Of a DNA stretch of 64,000 nt, positions 54,433 to 63,636 are shown piece by piece (position 1 is the first letter of the stretch; every line of letters begins with the position of its first letter). Location of the stretch: contig JAHDXS010000002.1 in NCBI GenBank assembly GCA_023384135.1, positions 558,001-622,000 on the forward strand. Reading direction: 5' to 3'. The notes under the pieces were generated by a model that was not told the DNA's origin, ran no database searches, and saw only the letters and a list, made by a program, of their open reading frames with translations. This stretch comes from Alphaproteobacteria bacterium (GTDB lineage: Bacteria; Pseudomonadota; Alphaproteobacteria; Micavibrionales; Micavibrionaceae). Made by a program: the position numbers and the translations under genes.

Positions 54433-55915
54433 ATGGGGCCTTGGATTCTGGCGGCGGTTCAGGTTGCGCCTGAGACTCCGGTCGCAGGATCGCCCCGCCG
54501 AGGCTCAGATGCAGGTTAACCCGCTGCTCCAGCAATTCCCTTTGCCCCCGGATGCGGTCGATCTCAACCGCAATTGTGTTCCGTTTGATCTGCAGCAGGT
54601 CCAGCAAATCCGTCTCCCCGGCCTTGAAATTCGCGTTGGCGATGGTTTCAGCCTTCTGGGCATTCTCGTACGCCTCGTCCAGATCCTTCGCCCGCTCGCG
54701 GAACAGCTGCTCGTTGCTGAGCGCGGTCTCAACATCCGAAAACGCATGCAGCGCCGCCTGATTATAGGCCGCGCCTGCCGCTTCCTGCTCCGCGGTGCGG
54801 ATATCGACGTCCGCCTGCAACGATCCCGCATTGAAAATCGGGAAAAGCAGATTGCCCGCCAGCGACCAGAGAACATTTGCCGGATCGGTCAGGTTGCGCA
54901 GCGCATCGCTGCTGCCTCCGAAAGTCCCGGTGAGGGAAATTTTCGGCAATTTGGCCGTGACCGCTTGTTTCTTGCGCTCGAACGCCGCGTTTACCCGCCG
55001 CTCCGCTGCGATCAGATCGGGCCGCCGCTCCAAAAGATCGGCCGGAAGTCCCGCCGGAACCGGATCGGGCAGGGCGGGGAACCCCGCCCCGTGCGCCGCC
55101 TTCGCGGCCGGATAGCGCCCCATAAGAACCTCAAGGCCCCGCAGGGCGCTTAAATGGGCGCTCTCCGCATTACGGATCGACTCCCGCGCCCGCGCAAGGT
55201 CGGTCTTGACCAGGTGAATATCCTGCAGCGAGATCAGCCCTTCGTCATAGAAAGCCTGCGTAACATCAAGGGTCTCCTGAAGATTATTCTCGAAGCTGCG
55301 GGCCAGAGCCAGCTGCTTGTCCGTCTCAATCGAAAGCAGATAAGCCCGCGCGGTCTGGGCGGCCAGCGATTGCCGCGCCGCCTCGTAATCGTTCTCCGCC
55401 GCGTAATATTCATAAAGCGCAGCCTTCTTGCCCGCTCGCACCCGGCCCCAGACGTCGGCCTCCCACGAGGCGTCCAGCGTCAGATCGTAACTCGTGGACC
55501 CGCCGCCGCCCGAAAAGTTATTATTGGAAAAGCCGCTCCCGCCGGAAAAATTAAACCCGCCCCCGCCGTCGCTGCTGTCGAGAGACCCGCTCCGCCGCGC
55601 GAGGCCGCTGAGATTCAAAACCGGGAAAAGCTCCGCCTTGGCCTTTTTAAGGTGCCCCTTGGCGATGGCGATATTCATCTCGGCCTGTTTCAGGTCGTAA
55701 TTATGCGCCAGCGCAATTTTGACCGCCTCAGTAAGCTGCGCATCGCCGAAATCCTCAACCCACCCGGCGTTGGGATAGGCCTGTACCGCATCTTCAGAAG
55801 CGGGCAGGGAAGTCCACTGCTCCGGCTTGTCGAAGGTCGTAACCGCCATACCGCACCCGCCGAGGGCGATCGGGGCGCAGCAACAAACCAGTAAACGGAG
55901 CCTCAAGCGCGTCAT
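54431..55915 (-). CDS. RND-type outer-membrane efflux lipoprotein (NodT/OprM family)
   Basis: 494 residues from the ATG at 55915, which overlaps the RND stop by 4 bases; longer starts are rejected. Lipobox LGGC at about residues 17-20, then the TolC-fold tandem repeats (AVKIALAHNYDLKQAEMNI; HAFSDVETALSNEQLFRER) and the beta-barrel strand insertions (VWGRVRAGKKAAL, DLLERRPDLIAAERRVNAAF). It is the outer-membrane channel of the tripartite pump encoded by the two genes upstream. Confidence 0.95.
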   Translation of the reverse strand: MTRLRLRLLVCCCAPIALGGCGMAVTTFDKPEQWTSLPASEDAVQAYPNAGWVEDFGDAQLTEAVKIALAHNYDLKQAEMNIAIAKGHLKKAKAELFPVLNLSGLARRSGSLDSSDGGGGFNFSGGSGFSNNNFSGGGGSTSYDLTLDASWEADVWGRVRAGKKAALYEYYAAENDYEAARQSLAAQTARAYLLSIETDKQLALARSFENNLQETLDVTQAFYDEGLISLQDIHLVKTDLARARESIRNAESAHLSALRGLEVLMGRYPAAKAAHGAGFPALPDPVPAGLPADLLERRPDLIAAERRVNAAFERKKQAVTAKLPKISLTGTFGGSSDALRNLTDPANVLWSLAGNLLFPIFNAGSLQADVDIRTAEQEAAGAAYNQAALHAFSDVETALSNEQLFRERAKDLDEAYENAQKAETIANANFKAGETDLLDLLQIKRNTIAVEIDRIRGQRELLEQRVNLHLSLGGAILRPESQAQPEPPPESKAP

Positions 55916-57606
55916 GTCGACGACCTCGTGAAAAAACGGCGGATCACAGGGGGCAAAGCAGGCATTGTCCGCTCGCCGGAAAACAAGCTCACCATCTTTT
56001 CCCCGAGCATGAGCATACACGGTGTCAGCAAAAGCGTCAGCACGGTCGCGAAACTTAAGCCCCCGGCGATAGAACTCGAGAGCTGGATCCACCACTGCGT
56101 GGAGGGAGCGCCGATGGAAATATCCTGATTGACGATATCCAGATTGATTGCCAGAACCATGGGCATAAGCCCCAGAACCGTGGTCACGGAGGTCAGCAGA
56201 ACCGGGCGCAACCTCTGCGCACCCGTCCTCAGAAGGGCCTCGCGCGGCTCCATGCCGTTCTTTCGCATATCGTTATACGTATCGATCAGGATAATATTGT
56301 TGTTGACCACGATCCCTGCCAGCGCGATAACCCCGATCCCGCCCATGACGATGCCGAACGCGTTCCCGGTGATCAAAAGCCCCAGCAAAACCCCGGCAGT
56401 CGAAAAGATAATCGCACTCAGGACAAGGATCGACTGATAGTAACTGTTAAATTGCGTAACCAGAATAGCCGTCATCAGGAAAACAGCCGTCAAAAACGCC
56501 CCGATCAGGAAATTCGCGGCTTCCTTCTGGTCTTCGTCCTCGCCTTTGAAGACGATATCGACATCCGGGTCAAAGGTGTTTCGCGCCGCCTCCACAGCCT
56601 CTTTGAGCTTGGTGACTTGTTCGTCCACCAATATCCCCTCGGCGGCGTCGGCCTGAATATTCATCGCAAGCCGTCCATCGACGCGTGTAATCGTCCCGGT
56701 TTTCTGAGCGGTCTCGAACGTCACGAAATTCTTGATCGGAATATGGCCCAGCGCCGTTGGCACCTTGATCTGGAGAAGCTGGTCCAACGTCCGCTCGTCC
56801 GCCGGGAAACGCATGCGGATGTCAATTTCCTCGTCCGCATCGTCCGGCGTATATTCCGCAACCAGCAGCCCGGTGGTCAACATCTGCACCGCCGACCCCA
56901 GCGTCACAACGTCCGCACCATACCGGGCGGCTTCGCTCCGGTCGATCTGGATGCGCCATTCAAGGCCGGGCAAGGGCCGGCTGTCCTCGATATCCACAAA
57001 CCCGCCAATCCCATCCATGATGGCGAGAACCTTTTCAACGGCGGGCGGGATTTTGGAAAACGTATTCGACCGGATTTCCACATGCACAGGCTTGCCCTCA
57101 CTGGGCCCGCCTTCTTCCTTGCGGACCTGCGCCTTGATGCCCGGAATCTTGGCGATGATCGCGCGGATGTCCTGAATGATCTCCGAAGCTTTGCGCCGCT
57201 CGCGCCAGTTGACGAATTCCAGCTGCACGACGCCGATCGCGTCCGCAGGCATATTACGCTCTCCCCCGCCGACATTCGCAAATGTCCGCGCGTATACATA
57301 TTTTATAGAATCAAGCTTGAGCAGATCCTGCTCCACCCGCTTGACCAGTGCGTCTTTCTCGTAAATAGACAGATCGCCCCGTGCCTGCACCTGCACCTGT
57401 ACGAAATCCGGCTCGATATCCGGGAAAAACTCGACCCCGCGCCCCAGAAAACCGTACGCGACATAAGAGCCGATCAAAAACAGCACAGCGGCCAGAAGCG
57501 TCAAGGCGGGGCGGTCGAGCAGTGTTCCCAAAACGCGCAAGTACCCCCCCCGCAAGCCCTTTAATCGACGAAAGATCCCCGCTCTCTGCGGCTTTGATCG
57601 CATCAA
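55912..57606 (-). pseudogene. RND efflux permease, C-terminal part (frameshifted)
   Basis: 564 codons of open frame; homology to RND pumps begins at about 57555 (LKGLRGGYLRVLGTLLDRPA) and continues through the second porter domain and TM7-12: GSYVAYGFLGRGVEFFPDIEPD, NGTRV-type porter loops, GLMPMVLAI and LLTPCMLMLGEKM. No proper start exists for it alone; its reading frame continues that of the N-terminal part once one G is removed from the G8 run at 57544-57551. The whole gene would be about 1060 residues, the normal RND length. Confidence 0.9.
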
Positions 57607-59095
57607 TCGCGTCTTGGTCGGTCGCCTTTTTATTCGCGGTCATGCTACCCACGACCGGAATGAAAATCAGCGCCATAAAGATCGAGCAGAGCAGGGTGAC
57701 CAGTACCGTCATCGGCAAAAACTTCATGAACTCGCCTACGATCCCCGGCCAGAACAAGAGCGGTAGAAAGACCACAAGCGTCGTAGCGGCCGAAGAGATC
57801 ACCGGCCACGCCATCCGTTTGGAGGCAAAGGCGAACGCCTCCGTCCGGCTTAAGCCCTCGGCGATTTTCCGCTCGGCCAGCTCGATAATAACGATCGCCC
57901 CGTCCACCAGCATCCCCGAGACAAGGATCAGGCTGAACAGCACGACGATATTCATCGTCATGCCCATGAAATAAAGAATCATGATCCCCGCCAGGAACGA
58001 GCCGGGAATGGCCATGCCAACCAGTAATGACGGCCTGAGGCCCAGAACGGCAACCATGACGATCATCACAAGGATGATCGCGCTCAAAACGTTGTTGTTG
58101 AGGTCGTTAAGCATATCCCGGATCTGCACGGATTTATCCTGCATATAGGTCACCCGCAGCGTCTCCGGCCAGTTTTTCTGCTCCGCGCGTACTAGCTTTT
58201 GCACCGCCTCGATCGTCTCGATGATGTTGGCCCCGAGCCGCTTGGAAACCTCCAGAACCAGCGCGGGCTGACCGTTCACCCGCGCGAAGCTCTCCGGGTC
58301 CTTGTACACGCGCCGCAGGGAGGCAACATCGCGGAACGTCACGACCGTGGAGCCGTTGACCTTGATGGGCAGGCTGAAAATATCCTTGGCTTCCTCGATA
58401 ACGCCGGGAACTTTGATGACCATACGCCCCGCGCCCGTATCCATCGCTCCGGCGGCCACCAACCTGTTGTTGTTCTGCAAAAGATTATAGATATCCTGAA
58501 ATGTGATGTTATAGCTCTGCATCACGTTCGGATCGACCAGAACTTCGAGCATTTCATCACGATCGCCGCCGATCTCCGCCTCCAGAACGCCGGGCAGGCC
58601 CTCGACCTTGTCCTGCAAATCCCGCGCAATCCGCAACAGCGTGCGTTCGGGCACCGGGCCCGAGAGCGCGATGGACAAAACCGGGAACAGCGCAATATTG
58701 ACCTCTACCACGCGCGGCTCTTCGGTGTCGGGCGGCAACTCGGCCTTGGCGATATCGACCTTCTCCCGAACGTCCAGAAACGCCTCGTCCGGGTCGAACC
58801 CGGCGCTGAACTCCAGCGTGACGGAGGCGTGGCTCTCAGACGCCACGGCGGTCATTTCCTTAAGGCCTTCCAGTCCCTTGAGCTCCTTTTCCATCGGCCG
58901 AATCAAAAGCCGCTCGGAATCTTCGGGCGAAATGCCCTCATGGAACATCGAGACATAGATCATGGGTATCGGAATATCCGGCTCCGATTCCTTGGGAATG
59001 GCCCCGAAAGAATGAATCCCGCCGATCAGGATCATCAACAGGAGCAAAAGGATAAGGCGGCTTCTCCCCAGCGTTGCGTCAATCAACGCGTTCAT
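57311..59095 (-). pseudogene. RND efflux permease, N-terminal part (frameshifted)
   Basis: The ATG at 59095 (AAGGA upstream) opens MNALIDATLGRSRLILLLLL, followed by the first porter domain (KESEPDIPIPMIYVSMFHEG) and TM2-6 with the proton-relay region (SGMLVDGAIVIIELAERKIAEG). The frame leaves the family at about 57544-57551, where eight G on this strand put it out of register, and it stops at 57311 after about 78 foreign residues. The start overlaps the MFP gene end by 17 bases. This is a broken gene, a slippage-controlled gene, or a sequencing error; see findings. Confidence 0.9.
57544..57551 (-). repeat. Homopolymer tract that disrupts the RND gene
   Basis: Eight consecutive G on the coding strand (CTTGC-GGGGGGG-TAC context). 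With seven G the two RND frames join as KGLAGGYLRVLGTLLDR. Confidence 0.9.
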
Positions 59096-60293
59096 GCGGC
59101 TCGTCCTTCTGGCTGTGCTTCTCGGGAGCGTTTGCATCGCCCAGCCCCTCTTGCGAAGGAGCGCCGCCGTCAAGCGGACCGGACGGTGAGGGTAGGTTTG
59201 GCGCATCGTTCAATCCGCTATCCAGAGCCTCATCTTTGGCCGGGGTCGTCGCCTCTACCGGGCGCACCCGCTCGCCCTGACGGACATAACCTTGGCCGTT
59301 AACGATAATCCGCGCCGTTTCAGGAAGGCCGCTGACATAGAGTTTTCCGGGCGTGGCGCTGACAATTTTCACCGGAAAAAACAGAACCGTATCATCTTCA
59401 CCCACAATCTTCACACCGGTCTGCCCGGCCTCGTCCAGCGTAAGAATGCCCGGCGAGATGGCGTGCGCCATGACATTCCCCTTGGGAATAAACACGTCCG
59501 CGCTTGTCCCCGAGGCCAAGCCTGCGGGATTGGCGATTTCGATCTCGACGCGGAAGGTACGCGTTGTCTGGTCCGCCTTTGGCGAAACGAAACGGATTTT
59601 CCCGGCGACCTGCGATCCGTCGGTCTTCACGATCATGGCGGCCCCGCCGACCTTCAGGCTGCTGATCTCGCGCTGAGGCACCGGAACGGCAACCACCAGA
59701 GGTGTATTGTCAACGACGGCTATAATTTCATCAGGCACGCTGACATAGTCGCCGATATCCACCATGCGCTTGTCCAGAATGCCGTCAAACGGGGCACGGA
59801 TTTCCGTATCCTCGATCTCCAGAAGAATTTGTTTCTCCTCAGCCTGCGCATCCTTCAAAAGCGCCAGCGCCTCGTCCACGCGGCTTTGCGCCGCATAACC
59901 CTTCTGGCCCAGATTTTTCGCGGCGTCATGCTTGCGCTTGGCTTCAGCGACCCGCGCCCGCGCCCGCTCCAGCCGGATTTCCCGATCACTCATATCAAGG
60001 CGCAGGATCACATCGCCCTCTTGAACGCTCTGCCCTTCCTCGATCAGGATGTCCTTGACCTTGCCATGTGTCTCGGCCCGCAAAGTAACCTCGCGGTTGG
60101 GCGTGATGTCGCCCTGAGCGGTGATAACGCTGGTGATAGACTCGCTTTTTTCGGTGCGAACTTCGACCGATACAAGAAGGGCTTCGTCTCCGAGGGTTTG
60201 CTCGCCGTTCTTGGGGCCGGCAAATAGACCGGGCAGCATCCAAAGGATGAGCGCTCCCGTTAATACGCCCGCCATGACATAAGATTTTTTCAT
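59079..60293 (-). CDS. Periplasmic adaptor (MFP) of the RND pump
   Basis: 404 residues from the ATG at 60293 with GCGGAG upstream. N-terminal membrane/signal segment (VMAGVLTGALILWMLPGLFAG), biotinyl-lipoyl halves (VTLRAETHGKVKDILIEEGQ and EIRAPFDGILDKRMVDIGD) around a coiled-coil hairpin (RLERARARVAEAKRKHDAAKN), then beta-barrel and membrane-proximal domains. It ends in an unusual Ala/Pro/Asp-rich tail of about 60 residues. First gene of the MFP-RND-OMF operon; with the RND gene frameshifted the adaptor may now lack its partner. Substrate unknown. Confidence 0.93.
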   Translation of the reverse strand: MKKSYVMAGVLTGALILWMLPGLFAGPKNGEQTLGDEALLVSVEVRTEKSESITSVITAQGDITPNREVTLRAETHGKVKDILIEEGQSVQEGDVILRLDMSDREIRLERARARVAEAKRKHDAAKNLGQKGYAAQSRVDEALALLKDAQAEEKQILLEIEDTEIRAPFDGILDKRMVDIGDYVSVPDEIIAVVDNTPLVVAVPVPQREISSLKVGGAAMIVKTDGSQVAGKIRFVSPKADQTTRTFRVEIEIANPAGLASGTSADVFIPKGNVMAHAISPGILTLDEAGQTGVKIVGEDDTVLFFPVKIVSATPGKLYVSGLPETARIIVNGQGYVRQGERVRPVEATTPAKDEALDSGLNDAPNLPSPSGPLDGGAPSQEGLGDANAPEKHSQKDEPHERVD

Positions 60294-60550
60294 AACAACT
60301 CCGCTTCCCGCTTTGCGCCAGTCTCCCTGTCCGCAACCTCTGCGGTCTTTTGGGTGCACCTATGTGTGCGGGGGAGGCAGGCGGAAGTCATTTCTAAACT
60401 CATCCGTACAAAAAAGCGACAAAAAAACCCGGAAAACAGACATGCAAAGCGGCTTGGAAAGGATACGCAGAAACGGGCAGGACCCTGCGCTCAGTATCGG
60501 CAAGAAACCTTAAGAAACCCTTGTTTTCACGATTTTTTGAGAGGCGTGAT

Positions 60551-61441
60551 TTAAAGCTCAGCCAGCAAAAGTCCAAGGCTTATGTAAATAGCGCCGCGAA
60601 CGGCTCCCACGGCGATATTCCGCTGCGTGAGGATTTCCAGCGAGAGATCGACCTTCATAAGGATGACATGCTCGGCGAGCATGGAAAGAGCCTTAAGAAC
60701 CACCACCACGATGAGGGACATAAGCGCCCACCCAAAAAGCATGGCCGCAAACCCGCTATCCTCATACGAAACAAGCTCAGAAGCCATGCCGATGGCAAGC
60801 GCGGTCCCGATCAGGCGCCCGGCGAACTGCAGCGCGTAAGCGATATTCCCGCCTTCAAGTTCGCCCTCGGACGTAAAGCCCTTGTGCCGGGCCTTGAAAA
60901 TACGGATACGCGCCAGGGTGGCAGTGGTAAGCATAACCTGCGAAAGGGCGAAGCACAGGCAAAGCAGCCCGATCGATTGCAGATCGGTATAGGGAAACCA
61001 AACCATGACGGCGCGGATTATAATGGCCGCGGCCAGAACATTCCCCGTATCCGCAATCGCAACGGCCATATTGCCCTTGACGATCTCATCACGCAGCGAA
61101 ATCGGGGCCAGCGCGACCTTATCGAAGATAATCCGCGTAATAGCCATAAAACCAAGCCCGAGCAGCCCGTGAAACGCGATAATGGTGGCCCCGTCGAAAA
61201 TACGGATCTCCGGATCGCCGTAAATTGTTCCGCTCAGCATAAGCGTAACGCCGATAGCCGTCCCGGCCATTGTCAGGCCGAAAGCCGGGTTGTCCTTCTT
61301 AAAAAGCTCTTCGGAGGCGTTGATGTGCGCGATCATCCCGGAAAAAAACCGCAGCGAGGTAAAAAGGGCCACGACCACGGCAAGATTCGTGAAAAGCCTC
61401 AGATTATATTGGTGATCCCAAAAAATGATGTCGAATTCCAT
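60551..61441 (-). CDS. Membrane protein with two DUF350 (YjfL-like) domains
   Basis: 296 residues, about eight hydrophobic helices in two similar halves. Each half carries the DUF350 pattern: VALFTSLRFFSGMIAHINAS ... NPAFGLTMAGTAIGVTLMLSG and LRDEIVKGNMAVAIADTGNVLAAAIIIRA, and the second half repeats it with GNIAYALQFAGRLIGTALAIG. The role of DUF350 proteins is unknown. Same strand as the efflux operon but with about 260 bases between, so probably a separate unit. Confidence 0.88.
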   Translation of the reverse strand: MEFDIIFWDHQYNLRLFTNLAVVVALFTSLRFFSGMIAHINASEELFKKDNPAFGLTMAGTAIGVTLMLSGTIYGDPEIRIFDGATIIAFHGLLGLGFMAITRIIFDKVALAPISLRDEIVKGNMAVAIADTGNVLAAAIIIRAVMVWFPYTDLQSIGLLCLCFALSQVMLTTATLARIRIFKARHKGFTSEGELEGGNIAYALQFAGRLIGTALAIGMASELVSYEDSGFAAMLFGWALMSLIVVVVLKALSMLAEHVILMKVDLSLEILTQRNIAVGAVRGAIYISLGLLLAEL

Positions 61442-61971
61442 GGGGCACCCCCTGATGTCGATGTATGTGCAGAAACTTAGCTGAAAACTAAACCGTGCCG
61501 AGGAGTGTGGTTGCGGAAAAAATCACTGTACAAAACCATCTCAACAAAAAAAACCTTCAGCAACGGCATTATAGAACATAAACCGAAAGCCGCCACGCCC
61601 CCTGCGCGTGTTTTTTTTCTATGATGTAAATACGCAACAAAATTTTTTTCCGAAACGCTTAAATTTCCCTGCGTCTTATATTCAAAGTTTCTGATTAAAT
61701 GTGAAAGCTAGAGTTGACAAGAGAATCGCACTTTGAAAGTCATTACGGAAACCGGGCGACAGGGATTATGAAAAGCAAAATTGCGCAGAACCCACGGCTT
61801 TACCGAATTAGTTCCTTGATTTGTGTAAACTGCTCCTATACATTGTCGCTCAAATCACATTTAAAACGTCTGCGTTGCGTTTCGTCTGGCGTAAAGCCGG
61901 AAACGGTGTCGGCAAGTAGACGAAAAAAATAAATAGAAATATACTAATAGTTGTAATATCGGTGAGTGTAT
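61442..61971. other. Non-coding divergent stretch before the LuxR-type gene
   Basis: About 530 bases without a supported gene; a 72-codon frame at 61714-61932 has no ribosome site or coding character and is not called. Notable runs are AAAAAAAACC (61545) and ACAAAATTTTTTTCCG (61638), and the AT-rich tract ATAAATAGAAATATACTAATAG at about 61931 that could contain the regulator's -10 region. Confidence 0.5.
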
Positions 61972-62676
61972 ATGAATAGAGTGACTACCCTTCTGATTGA
62001 AAAAAACTCATTCATTCGGGAAGGACTGAAAAGTCTTCTGGTTCAGTCGCACTATGACACTGTGCTCGAATTGAAAAATGCGGCGGATGCCGCAACCCAG
62101 CTCTGCGGAGCGGATGTCCAGCTTGTCGTCTGCGGCGTAGACGAGGACAGCGACGACGCCACCCTGACGATCAACACCCTAAAGGCCTGCTTTCGCGATG
62201 CGCGCATCGTGATTTTGTCTCAGGACATGGACTCCATCCTGATACGCGATTGTTTTTCCGCCGGGGCGGACGGCTTTATTCTGAAGGATATTTCGGCCAG
62301 CGCCTTTATCGGCTCCCTGAATCTCATCATGCTCGGAGAGAAAGTGTTCCCCACTTCGATGGCCTCTCTCCTGACGAAGGGCTGGGACTCGTGGGTCACC
62401 AACTTCAGCAGCGAGGACCCGGACGAATACGATCTCTCCGACCGCGAACTCGACATCATCGCGTGTCTGGCGAACGGCGACACCAACAAATTCATAGCCC
62501 GCAAACTCAGCATCACGGAATCGACTGTAAAGGTTCACCTCAAGACGATTCTTCGCAAACTGGGTCTCGGCAACCGGACTCAGGCGGCGATCTGGGCGAT
62601 CCGTAATGGGGTCGTTCCCTGTCCGGAAATCAGCACCGCCAGAAGAGCCAAGGCGATTGCCGAAGGTCTGCACTGA
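61972..62676 (+). CDS. LuxR/NarL-type regulator with a degenerate receiver domain
   Basis: 234 residues from the ATG at 61972 (a GTG two codons earlier is possible). The N-terminal 115 residues have the receiver fold: EKNSFIREGLKSLLVQSHYD, the helix 4/5 signature SAGADGFILKD with the conserved Lys. But the strand that should end in the phosphorylated Asp reads LVVCGVDEDSDD, with Gly where Asp is expected, although acidic residues follow at once. The C-terminal helix-turn-helix is intact: YDLSDRELDIIACLANGDTNKFIARKLSI/TVKVHLKTILRKLGLGNRTQAA. No kinase is nearby. A phosphorylation-independent regulator is likely. Terminator follows. Confidence 0.9.
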   Translation: MNRVTTLLIEKNSFIREGLKSLLVQSHYDTVLELKNAADAATQLCGADVQLVVCGVDEDSDDATLTINTLKACFRDARIVILSQDMDSILIRDCFSAGADGFILKDISASAFIGSLNLIMLGEKVFPTSMASLLTKGWDSWVTNFSSEDPDEYDLSDRELDIIACLANGDTNKFIARKLSITESTVKVHLKTILRKLGLGNRTQAAIWAIRNGVVPCPEISTARRAKAIAEGLH

Positions 62677-62698
62677 AATCAGCCGAACGAGCCAAAGT

Positions 62699-62728
62699 CA
62701 AAGGGCCACCTTTCGGGCGGCCCTTTTT
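62699..62728 (+). terminator. Terminator between the regulator and the exported protein
   Basis: AAAGGGCC/GGCCCTTT arms (with an imperfect inner stem) and TTTTT on the plus strand. It is placed to stop both convergent genes. Confidence 0.85.
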
Positions 62729-62752
62729 AAATTGATGGTCCAGCTGGATCGC

Positions 62753-63271
62753 TTATTGCAGGCCGTCAACCATGGCGGTCCAGTTATCAACCGAACTGCT
62801 GGGCAAAAACGAAATGCCCTCGCTGCCCGTTGCCACGCGCGCCGTCCAGGTGCTGATCACCGACCCGGTATGCAGGGCCGCAAGCGTTGAGGAGGATATG
62901 CCGTCGTTGTTTCTCGGTGAGAAGAACGTATTGAAAACGCCATAAGACATATCCGGGTTATCGCCGCGGAAGCTTGAACCCTTGAAGCCCGGAAGAAATC
63001 CGGAATTTCCTTCGTTGCTAACGATAGCCACGCGTCCTTCGCCCATGGTGAGGTTCAAAAGCTGGCCGTCAGCGCCGCGGATCATGTTTTTGGGTGTGGA
63101 GCCGAAGATCTCCTGATTGAGAATCGCCTGCTTGCCGCCCATGCTCATGCCCACCCCGCCGTCCGGTGTGCCCTTGAAGGAAAACGGCTTATTGTTCATC
63201 TGCGCCTGCGCCGGAAGGGCGCAAAAACCGATACCAAGAACGAGGGTGAAAACGAATAGGGGGTACTTCAT
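62753..63271 (-). CDS. Exported protein of unknown function
   Basis: 172 residues with a good signal peptide (LFVFTLVLGIGFCALPAQAQ, cleavage about 24). The mature part is rich in Gly, Ser and Asn, has no cysteine and no recognised domain, and looks like repeated short strands (FSFKGTPDGGVGMSMGGKQ, GSSFRGDNPDMSYGVFNTFF). Possibly a periplasmic or surface protein. It lies between the regulator and a CsgG/HfaB-like lipoprotein gene, hinting at a surface structure, but this is inference. Confidence 0.78.
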   Translation of the reverse strand: MKYPLFVFTLVLGIGFCALPAQAQMNNKPFSFKGTPDGGVGMSMGGKQAILNQEIFGSTPKNMIRGADGQLLNLTMGEGRVAIVSNEGNSGFLPGFKGSSFRGDNPDMSYGVFNTFFSPRNNDGISSSTLAALHTGSVISTWTARVATGSEGISFLPSSSVDNWTAMVDGLQ

Positions 63272-63636
63272 GCGAATCTCCTGTGTGATTCCTTAACTTT
63301 CGATTCTAGAGGGAGTATGAGGACATGACAACCCGCAGATCATCACTAACTCCTAATATCCGCCTGTAAAAACCGAAACCATTCATGCACAAAGCTTAAT
63401 TCGGAATTCGTAAACGAAGCGTTACCGAGGCAAAGAAAATAAGGAATACCGCAAAATCGCTTTAGGGATCAAGGGATAACCAAAAAGGACTACCTCTTAA
63501 TAGGTATTAATCCCAAAAGAGGTAAATCGAATGGGTAAAAACCCTGCCCATATTACCCCTGTACCCAGACTTATAAGTCGTTAAGGTCAGGCTCATTCAG
63601 CTTTATAACATTGAACAATTCGAATTGAGGAATGAG
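63272..63636. other. Divergent intergenic stretch before the CsgG-like gene
   Basis: About 365 bases, AT-richer than the genes, separating two divergent exported-protein genes. I see no gene; it contains short similar words (GGTATTAATCCCAAAAGAGGTA, AAAAGGACTACCTCTTAATAGG at about 63484-63530) that could be control sites but do not form a convincing repeat. Confidence 0.45.

Noticed and set aside
61714-61932. 72-codon frame before the LuxR-type regulator
   Set aside because: Starts without a ribosome site, crosses AT-rich promoter-like DNA and shows no coding bias.
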